64,000 bases of DNA, taken from the NCBI GenBank assembly GCA_030272585.1, contig BSYQ01000008.1, positions 2,356,001-2,420,000 on the forward strand, given 5' to 3'. Below, one piece after another: positions 58,014 to 64,000 of the stretch. The stretch comes from Bryopsis sp. KO-2023 (taxonomy: Eukaryota > Chlorophyta > Ulvophyceae > Bryopsidales > Bryopsidaceae). The notes under the pieces were generated by a model. It did no database searches, was not told the DNA's origin, and was given only the letters and a program-made list of their open reading frames with translations. Positions within the stretch are counted from its first letter, which is position 1, and every line of letters starts with the position of its first letter. The translations under genes were made by a program, and so were the position numbers.

Positions 58014-59813
58014 ATGGCTGACGTTGAAAAGATACAGAGAGTGACGAAATGGACAAGGGAGACGGCAGACTGGCTCGTCCCGTATGCCGAGGTCACAGAG
58101 GAAGAGACCACGGAGAGAGCACGTGTCATTCTTAAACACGTTGCGCCGACCACACATGAAGGACGCGCAATCTACAAAATGATCACTAATGCGCTGAAGG
58201 CTACAGAGTGGTTTATTCAGGACCCAGACAATCCAGAGCGAAGGATTCGACTGACAGACGAGGAACGCATAGAGACTGCGTGCTGGGATTCTATCAAGGC
58301 GAATCTAAACAATCTCCTTCCAACGGAGAGTATTCTCAGTCCAGAACAAAGGATCTTGTCGTTGAAGAAAGAAAAAGGGGAGTCCCTGTTAGCGTTTACG
58401 AGCAGGTTCAAGACTGTCTGTGACGAATATCCTCATGTGGCTCCATCGAGAAAGCTGCAGTTGTTACTAAACAAACTGCCAACGGATGTTCGAAATACAT
58501 TAGCGGGATATGATATCCTGCAGACAAGTCTCGACCAAGTCATCCAGGTCGTTCGCAGAAGAACGGATTGGTTACTCGCTGGAAATTTGAGTGATAAAGG
58601 GGTCGAGGATGCTATGGAGATCGACGCTCTGGAGTTGAGTAAGGGAAGTGTTTCGGCTTTGGAAGGAACCTCGTCGCATGTGGATACGCTGAGACGCGTG
58701 CCTATTTCCACGCTCAAACACTATGTTGCTGATTTCGCGAAACGAGATAAACGCTTTCGTTCGTTTTTGACCTATCTCGTGAAAAGCCAAGGTACTGGCG
58801 AAGGAGGGGAAAAGGCACGCCCATTCACTCGTCAGCGTTCCAAAGGAGGTCGAGGTGACAAACAGCCGGGGATATTTCACGTGGATACTGACGACGCCAC
58901 GAAGGATGACAAAGTTGACGAGTATTTTGAGGACGATATTTTCGCTGAAGAAGATCCTATGGCAGAGGAAGGTGAAATAGTGAATGTCGCCATCGCTGAC
59001 GAAATGGACAAGGCAGGCATCAATTTCGCAAGCTCGCTGTTATACTGCCCAGTGGTTTTGAATGATCGCGTTACGATGAATGGACTCGTCGACACTGGTG
59101 CATCTATATCGATTATCTCCTCCCGCACTTTGAAGCGAGCTGGGTCTGAGCTGAAAGTTGACATGGCGCGCTCAGCTATACGCTGTTTTAACCAAACAAC
59201 GCTGCAGGCGAAAGGAGTTACGGAGATGCACGTGACCCTGGGAAAGAAAACCATGTTGCACGAGTTCATGGTTTGTGATGAGGTTTCGCATGATCTGCTG
59301 GTGGGCAACGACTTATTAAAGCGATTTGAGTGCAGGATTAATCCAGCGAAAGGTTTAATCGAGATGAGCCGACAAACGGCAGTGCAGTGTTTGGCTGTTC
59401 GAGGAGAAAACACATGTACCAAAGGCGTCGAGGCAAAGGAGGTTGCACCCACGACAGTTACGATCCAGGCTACAGAAAGAGGAGTGGTGGAACCAGTGCA
59501 GCGAGGCGAGAATGTTTTTATTCCAGTGGGTCGTTCTTTCGTGATCGCATCGAAGGCCTCGCGAACTTTCATACTGCCGTTTCGTGCAGACCGCAGTATC
59601 CCTGTTTTCGACTCTGGACGCATGCCTATCGGCCTCCTCACATCATCGTCGCTATGGGAAGCGGGAAAACCTCTTAAGGTAACGGTTTTCAATGCTTCGA
59701 GCAGGGCAGTTCACGTTGGCAGTCGCACTGCTGTGGTTGGATTGTCGGTGGGTGATTTTCGATTTCAAATTCAATTAGCTCATCAGGACAGTAAACGCAT
59801 TCGGTGCGTTTAA
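58014..59813 (+). CDS. Gag-aspartic protease of retrotransposon A
   Basis: 599 aa counted from the first ATG at 58014; the same frame is open upstream to the primer-binding site at 57699 but contains no ATG there. The capsid-like part has ETACWDSIKANLNNLLPTES and LLAFTSRFKTVCDEYPHVAP, as in retrotransposon Gag domains. An acidic linker precedes a retropepsin-like domain with the active-site motif GLVDTGASISII (Asp about 360) and the second hallmark HDLLVGNDLLKRF. No CCHC zinc knuckle is visible. Gag and protease are in one frame, unlike element B. Coding frames are intact except that pol is lost to the insertion. Confidence 0.87.
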   Translation: MADVEKIQRVTKWTRETADWLVPYAEVTEEETTERARVILKHVAPTTHEGRAIYKMITNALKATEWFIQDPDNPERRIRLTDEERIETACWDSIKANLNNLLPTESILSPEQRILSLKKEKGESLLAFTSRFKTVCDEYPHVAPSRKLQLLLNKLPTDVRNTLAGYDILQTSLDQVIQVVRRRTDWLLAGNLSDKGVEDAMEIDALELSKGSVSALEGTSSHVDTLRRVPISTLKHYVADFAKRDKRFRSFLTYLVKSQGTGEGGEKARPFTRQRSKGGRGDKQPGIFHVDTDDATKDDKVDEYFEDDIFAEEDPMAEEGEIVNVAIADEMDKAGINFASSLLYCPVVLNDRVTMNGLVDTGASISIISSRTLKRAGSELKVDMARSAIRCFNQTTLQAKGVTEMHVTLGKKTMLHEFMVCDEVSHDLLVGNDLLKRFECRINPAKGLIEMSRQTAVQCLAVRGENTCTKGVEAKEVAPTTVTIQATERGVVEPVQRGENVFIPVGRSFVIASKASRTFILPFRADRSIPVFDSGRMPIGLLTSSSLWEAGKPLKVTVFNASSRAVHVGSRTAVVGLSVGDFRFQIQLAHQDSKRIRCV

Positions 59814-59847
59814 TGGAGCAATAAACGAGGGAAATAAAGACTCAGAC

Positions 59848-59919
59848 ATGGATGTGAAGAGTTTGTTATTATCACACATTCAAAAAAAATATGCTGAGCT
59901 CTTTTCTGATACCAGCTGC
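59848..59919 (+). pseudogene. Start of element A pol, truncated by insertion
   Basis: A short frame from the ATG at 59848 encodes MDVKSLLLSHIQKKYAELFS and four more residues, resembling the region just before reverse transcriptase (KYADVFS-type). It is cut exactly where element B begins; the TG of B creates an in-frame stop. The rest of pol presumably lies beyond the window. Confidence 0.6.
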
Positions 59920-59952
59920 TGACGTCCAGGGACGTCAGACGTCAAAGGCGTC

Positions 59953-59985
59953 ATGCATCTGACGTCTGTGAAGCGTCAGATGCAT
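59953..59985 (+). repeat. Perfect 12-bp inverted repeat in the LTR of element B
   Basis: ATGCATCTGACG (59953-59964) and CGTCAGATGCAT (59974-59985) are separated by 9 bp. GACGTC, the core of CRE/bZIP sites, occurs repeatedly around it (for example at 59921, 59931, 59938 and 59961), suggesting a promoter or enhancer array (inference). Confidence 0.85.
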
Positions 59986-60063
59986 CCCCGGTGAATGACA
60001 GCATCCTCCCAAGGAGGTACTACTGACCTACAGCGAGGAAACCACCGTAAGAGCACAGAGTCA

Positions 60064-60133
60064 AGACAGTGGTTCGATCATCCAGATTAGGACTTGCGAG
60101 ACTGAGGTCTTGGGTTCGAGTCTGAGCGGAAAC
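60064..60133 (+). other. tRNA-like segment with pol III A- and B-box resemblance
   Basis: CAGTGGTTCGATCATCC resembles an A box, GGACTTGCGAGACTGAGGTC an anticodon arm, and GGTTCGAGTCT (60113-60123) is one base from the B-box consensus. Spacing matches a tRNA or tRNA-derived SINE head. The stems pair poorly, so it is not a functional tRNA gene. Confidence 0.5.
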
Positions 60134-60424
60134 GTGCTTTGGTCTGGGCCTGTGTGTGAGAGTGTGAGTGAGTCAGGAGTAGAACTGGCGGCTGTGAGTC
60201 AGGGTAGTGGGAGTGTTACGGGTGGTTAGTCACCCTCGGGAAAGTCGAACTGGGAGTTAAAATGATGGGACGCTTGATGTAACCTTGCTTTTCAGTGATC
60301 TGTTGGTGTGACCCCGAGTCTGTGACCCGTGCGATTTTGTGTGACCGTTCCGCCGCCGCCTCACTCTTTTCCGAGATAGGAGACGTCGCTCGCGGACGTC
60401 AGTCCTCCCGAGCGATAACATTTT

Positions 60425-60443
60425 TGGTTTCGGAGCCCGAAGG
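60425..60443 (+). other. Primer-binding site of element B
   Basis: TGGTTTCGGAGCCCGAAGG, 4 bp after the LTR end. Its complement ends in CCA. The first 12 bases are identical to the site of element A. Confidence 0.72.
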
Positions 60444-60889
60444 AACCGACTGGACTGGAGCTCTCCGCTGGTTTGACCAGCAGGTTTGTTCGAGGCGCTT
60501 AACGCCAGTCGTAAGGTCGTGGGAAAACGGAAAAAGGCAAACGCAGTGAACGGGAAAAAAGGAAAACGTGTGGTAGCAACGTTGGAAAAGAAGCACACCC
60601 ATAAAAAGAGAGAAAAGAGGGTGCCAACGTTCAGTCGTGTGACAGGACGTTTGGGAAAAAGGTTACCCTGTAACCTGCGTCGCTGTCAGCGAACTGTAGT
60701 ACTCAGGTTCGAAGGGTTAGAGTCGGACGTGAAGAGGTATAGTAGTATTACGTATAGTAACTCTCACGGCAAGGGCACGTGGGTTATCCGTTCACAGTTC
60801 GGCAAGGACAGGTCGTGGCGCGAAAGTCAACGGTCTACAGTTGACAGTAACCGTTGCCTGGAAAGTCAACTGAAAGTCAAGCGACCAGA

Positions 60890-63136
60890 ATGGCTCTGGT
60901 TCCGGTCGTTACAGAAAGCGACATGGTCGCGATAAGCGACGAAGTCATGGAAGGGTCAGAAGTGCAACCAATGGTGCACCAGCAAATTCAGAATATACAG
61001 ATTAATGGTTCTGATCACACTGAAATGCAAAGACAGATTGAGGTCTGGGGTGGAACAGTAACCAACCACCTCCAGCAATCATTGACCTCCATGCAGAGTC
61101 AGGTTCAACAAGTCCAGGTTGAACTCTATACACACAGAGAGCAAGCAGAGCTACATCAGTCAACTCTAAAGGAAGAGTTGCAGTCAGCCTTAGTGCACAG
61201 TTTGGAAGAACAGAGTCGAAAACTACAGCAGACTCAGGAGCTACATGCAAAGGACTTTTATCAAAGCCTCACTGCAAATACAAATACTCAACTGAAGGAC
61301 CTTGGTGAACAGTTGAGAAGTACAGGAAAAGATCATGCTGTGGGCATGGCTCAGTGGAAAAATAAGAACCAAACAGAGCTGGAACTATTCCAGAAGAAGC
61401 AGTTAGCTCTACAGGAGCAACTGATGTTGGTTCAAAAGAAACAACAGGAAGATATTAATGCCCAATTATATGAAGTGTCTCAGCACATGCAAAGAATGCA
61501 AAAACAGCTGATGGAAGAGAGGGAGAGTATGACAAACACAATGACTAGCATACTGCAAGGAGAATTGGACTCCTATCCTGCAGTCATTCAGAAAATGGTA
61601 GCTACAGCAGTGGATGAAACCACCACAGCTATTGAGGACAAGTATAACAATGCTGAAGGACAGAAAGCAGATCTAGAAGAGACTAGATGGGCTTTAACTG
61701 ATCCAGAATATCAGAAAGCAGTTGATGGCTGGATGAAGGATGGAATCCTGAGAACACCTATTCCTCCACAAGTGATGCAAGTGCATATGATGCAAGCAAC
61801 ACAAACAGTACAGAATACAGAGGAAGGAGAAACTGAGGGACAAACTCAGGATATCCCAACATCTGGTCAGCCACCAGTACAGCAAGTTATACCTGCCACA
61901 AGTACTGGAGCAGTACCTCCAGGACCCTCTTCTTTAGGTCTAATAGACCTCACTTCAGGACAACAACTGTCCATGGGTTTACCACCCCCTATACTGCAAC
62001 CACCAGCAGTAACTATAGCACCTCCAGCTACCTTTACTTTAGGTACTACCCCAGCACCATCAGGAATGGGAATTAGACCACCAAATCCCTTTGAACAGTT
62101 AACAAGTCAAAGAGCACCCAGTGGTGGTGCACCTGGAGGAAATCCAGGGGATCCAAATGGATCAAATGGACCAAATGGCCCAGACAGACCAGGCATGCCT
62201 AGAGCATCTGGTTCTGGACATCCAGGGCCAGGGAATGGTGGTGATGGTGGTGGAGGTGATGGAGGAGGTCCCCCAGGAGGAGGACCACCTGATAGAGATC
62301 CTAGTGGTACATCAGGAGGTTCAGGACAAAGTCCTGATAGACCTTACAGCAAACAGATTAAGCTCACTCCCCCAGAGAAATTCACAGGAGATGAAAGGAT
62401 GTCTGCAACAGAATGGATACTAGGAATGAAGAGATGGTTGCAGAATCAACACATCTTAGAGAGGGACTGGTTATCCTGTTTTCAGTCACATCTCCAGGGA
62501 GATGCACTTAGCTGGTTAAACCTGATGGATATACAGATCATGAATCAGGAAAAAGCAGAGTATGCTAGCTGGCAAGAGTTCACTCAAGAACTAAGGAATG
62601 TTTTTGAGCCAGTCTCCCTAATAGAGACTGCCAGAAAACAATTAAGAACTCTAAGGCAGACTGGAACTGCCTTAGGCTACATCAGACTCTTCAGAAAGCT
62701 GATGTTTAGACTCCCCAACCTACCTCAAGAAGAAAGATATGCAGCCTTTGTGGATGGGCTCTCAGATCGAAATATGCAAGCACAGGTTATGACCCTGTGT
62801 GATGGGGATCTGGATAAGGCCATCCTCACAGTCCAAAGACTCTCTGCAACTATAGGCAGTAGAGGTGGCACTACTAGTAGCTTTAGAGGCAGAGGTAGAG
62901 GGAGGGGAAGATTTGGACAGAGAAATACACAGATGTCAGCAGTGATAGCTGCTGCAACATCACAACTGCCCCCTGCAGCAAATTCAGTTAAGGCTGTGCA
63001 GCAGAGAGGTCAGATGGGATCTAGGCCCTCCAGGGGAGGATCCTTCAAGTGTTTTCTATGTGGAAGCACAGAGCATGGGGTGAGACAGTGTCCCAAACTG
63101 TCCCAAGCTCAAAAAGCCCTGAAGAAGGGAAACTAA
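60890..63136 (+). CDS. Gag polyprotein of retrotransposon B
   Basis: 748 aa from the ATG at 60890. Residues 40-280 are a Gln/Glu/Leu-rich coiled coil (EQLMLVQKKQQEDINAQLYE). A Pro/Thr/Gln-rich region and then a Gly/Pro-rich stretch (GGNPGDPNGSNGPNGPDRPG) lead to a Ty3/gypsy Gag capsid domain (about 490-650) with LTPPEKFTGDERM, HLQGDALSWLNLMD and ELRNVFEPVSLIETARKQLR. An Arg/Gly box (FRGRGRGRGRFG) and a CCHC zinc knuckle (CFLCGSTEHGVRQC, residues 721-734) close the protein. The stop TAA directly follows a -1 slippery heptamer. The coiled-coil plus low-complexity N-terminal half is unusually long for a gypsy Gag. Confidence 0.92.
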   Translation: MALVPVVTESDMVAISDEVMEGSEVQPMVHQQIQNIQINGSDHTEMQRQIEVWGGTVTNHLQQSLTSMQSQVQQVQVELYTHREQAELHQSTLKEELQSALVHSLEEQSRKLQQTQELHAKDFYQSLTANTNTQLKDLGEQLRSTGKDHAVGMAQWKNKNQTELELFQKKQLALQEQLMLVQKKQQEDINAQLYEVSQHMQRMQKQLMEERESMTNTMTSILQGELDSYPAVIQKMVATAVDETTTAIEDKYNNAEGQKADLEETRWALTDPEYQKAVDGWMKDGILRTPIPPQVMQVHMMQATQTVQNTEEGETEGQTQDIPTSGQPPVQQVIPATSTGAVPPGPSSLGLIDLTSGQQLSMGLPPPILQPPAVTIAPPATFTLGTTPAPSGMGIRPPNPFEQLTSQRAPSGGAPGGNPGDPNGSNGPNGPDRPGMPRASGSGHPGPGNGGDGGGGDGGGPPGGGPPDRDPSGTSGGSGQSPDRPYSKQIKLTPPEKFTGDERMSATEWILGMKRWLQNQHILERDWLSCFQSHLQGDALSWLNLMDIQIMNQEKAEYASWQEFTQELRNVFEPVSLIETARKQLRTLRQTGTALGYIRLFRKLMFRLPNLPQEERYAAFVDGLSDRNMQAQVMTLCDGDLDKAILTVQRLSATIGSRGGTTSSFRGRGRGRGRFGQRNTQMSAVIAAATSQLPPAANSVKAVQQRGQMGSRPSRGGSFKCFLCGSTEHGVRQCPKLSQAQKALKKGN

Positions 63137-63170
63137 AAGAGGAGGCTAGTGTTGGGTCAGCTAAGCCTCC
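63127..63170 (+). promoter_or_regulatory. -1 ribosomal frameshift signal between Gag and Pol
   Basis: The slippery heptamer GGGAAAC (63127-63133) reads G GGA AAC in the Gag frame and is followed at once by TAA. A 7-nt spacer leads to a hairpin with the perfect 7-bp stem GGAGGCT (63141-63147) / AGCCTCC (63164-63170), extendable with a bulge. Slippage by -1 enters the protease frame, which stays open to the window end. Confidence 0.88.
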
Positions 63171-64000
63171 AGATGATATTGAAATGAAAGAACCCACTAC
63201 AAAAACACCAGCCTCACTAAATGATGGTGTTCAAGAGACACCTGTGGTTGCAGCCCCTATTGCAACAGAACAGGAAGCATACACACTGGATGGGGTCACT
63301 CCAGGAGTGTTAATTCAAAAGAAAAAGCAGTCTCAAAAGAGAGTGGATAAACAAACAGAGGCCACTGTGAGTTTACCCACTAGAGTGGAAAGAAATGTTG
63401 AGGGAAAGGAACCAGTTCAGACTGCAGTAGCTCAGGCTACAGCAGCATATAGAGGATATGAACTGGCAGGATTTATTGGTGCAAAGAAAGCTACAGCATA
63501 CATTGATACAGGATCCACTGCTAACTATATTAGCATGGATGCAGTCAAGGAACTGGGACTGCAATACAAACCACAAGAAACTCCTGTTAAGTTTCTAGAT
63601 GGTACAGAAAGGAAATCAGTAGGGAGATGTTATGGCATCCCATTTGTCTGTGGAAAGATCCAGCTCTCATTTGATGCTGATGTCTTTCCAGACAGTAATC
63701 ACCCAATCCTGCTGGGATTGCCCTGGCTTATACACTACAATCCCAAAGTGGATTTTAAGTCAGGAATAATCACAGTAAACAAGGGCAGAAAGAGTGTAAA
63801 ATTACCACTCTCAGTGATGCCTGAATATCAGCTCAAACCCACTGGAGCTACAGAACTTTCCTTTTGTTCTAGTGGCAGAATCAAAAGACAGATAGAAAAA
63901 GGGGAAATTAAACACATCATCATGGTGGTGATCAGGCCAGAGGATGAATCAAAGACTGGAGTAGAAACAATCCCAGAACAAAGAGAAGGGGATGATCTAC
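63133..64000 (+). CDS. Pol (aspartic protease region) of retrotransposon B, partial
   Basis: This frame is -1 relative to Gag and open from the slippery site to the end of the window. A linker rich in Glu, Thr and Pro is followed by a retropepsin-like domain. The active-site motif is AYIDTGSTANYISMDAVKEL (Asp codon at 63505). The flap region contains VKFLDGTERKSVGRCYGIPF, and the second hallmark is HPILLGLPWLIHYNPKVDF, typical of Ty3/gypsy proteases. Reverse transcriptase would follow outside the window. Expression needs the -1 frameshift, giving a Gag-Pol fusion. Confidence 0.87.

Larger units (their letters stand above)
57479..59919 (+). mobile_element. LTR retrotransposon A, interrupted by element B
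   Basis: The presumed 5' LTR ends in TTACA at 57698 and is followed at once by a primer-binding site. Its start (TG at about 57479) is a guess because no second LTR is visible. The internal part has Gag plus an aspartic protease in one frame (to 59813) and the first 24 codons of a pol-like frame, which stops at 59919 where element B begins. Codon use is GC-richer than in element B. Confidence 0.75.
59920..60420 (+). repeat. Putative 5' LTR of element B
   Basis: 501 bp from TGACGTCC to GATAACA. It is inferred from the abrupt break in element A, the TG...CA termini and the primer-binding site 4 bp after it. The 3' LTR is outside the window, so the boundaries are not proven. It holds several GACGTC palindromes, a perfect 12-bp inverted repeat and a tRNA-like segment. 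Confidence 0.65.
59920..64000 (+). mobile_element. LTR retrotransposon B (Ty3/gypsy-like), partial
   Basis: It starts with a TG...CA bounded putative LTR (59920-60420), followed by a primer-binding site (60425), a leader of about 450 bp, Gag (60890-63136), a frameshift signal and the beginning of pol. The element leaves the window before reverse transcriptase. It is inserted in the pol of element A, so it is the younger of the two. AT-richer codon use separates it from element A. Confidence 0.85.

Noticed and set aside
60064..60133. A functional tRNA gene
   Set aside because: The B box fits, but the T and acceptor stems pair poorly; kept only as a tRNA-like segment.
60486..60935. 149-codon frame in the leader of element B
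   Set aside because: No ATG near its start, basic low-complexity translation, and it overlaps the Gag start; read as leader sequence.
1..64000. CRISPR array, bacterial operon, rRNA genes
   Set aside because: No spaced direct-repeat array, no Shine-Dalgarno-type gene packing and no rRNA sequence seen; all genes are eukaryotic and intron-split.

Overview
This is a window of nuclear DNA from an intron-rich eukaryote. Almost every gene is split by GT-AG introns with T-rich acceptors, and the spacers are full of homopolymers (runs of A/T and of G/C) and AT microsatellites. The gene set leans towards plants and algae: a pKIWI502-type FAD/NAD oxidoreductase, a plant-type PP2C phosphatase, a NUP205 of plant-like length (1841 aa predicted), a group I truncated hemoglobin and TTTAGGG-type telomere-like repeats. 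I infer an alga or related protist, but I cannot name the species from the sequence. I assembled the exon models by hand: every intron listed has GT-AG ends and every join keeps the reading frame. No transcript evidence was available.

Layout. 828-1977 (-) is a truncated hemoglobin with a targeting-like leader, divergent from 2593-6209 (+), a cationic amino acid transporter. 8328-11650 (+) encodes a lysine-rich protein of unknown function. 14414-16821 (+) is the pKIWI502-like oxidoreductase. 17997-19645 (+) is TRMT112, convergent with an intronless CUSTOS-like gene at 20272-21030 (-). That gene shares a 212-bp bidirectional promoter with NOL10 at 21243-26123 (+). On the minus strand follow an NTF2/SnoaL-like protein (26825-28098), an MRG15 chromatin protein (31115-33484), the 27-exon NUP205 gene (34834-49822) and a small two-helix membrane protein (51033-51674). 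On the plus strand, 53091-56984 is a PP2C phosphatase with an unusual RGG-rich tail.

From about 57.5 kb onward the window is retrotransposon. Element A is an LTR element with Gag and an aspartic protease in one frame. Its pol is cut after 24 codons by element B, a second LTR element that runs off the window. Element B has a 501-bp putative LTR, a Gag of 748 aa with a zinc knuckle, and a textbook -1 frameshift site (slippery heptamer, 7-nt spacer, hairpin) leading into a protease. Both elements share the same unusual tRNA primer-binding sequence.

Small mobile elements sit in introns. Two copies belong to a MITE family with 8-bp target duplications, one of them inserted exactly on a splice donor. 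Three copies belong to a roughly 70-bp SINE-like element with 12-13 bp target duplications. One further 88-bp hairpin element has perfect 15-bp ends.

Functionally the host genes are mostly nuclear and nucleolar housekeeping: ribosome biogenesis (NOL10), a methyltransferase cofactor (TRMT112), the nuclear pore (NUP205) and chromatin (MRG15). They do not form an operon-like system.
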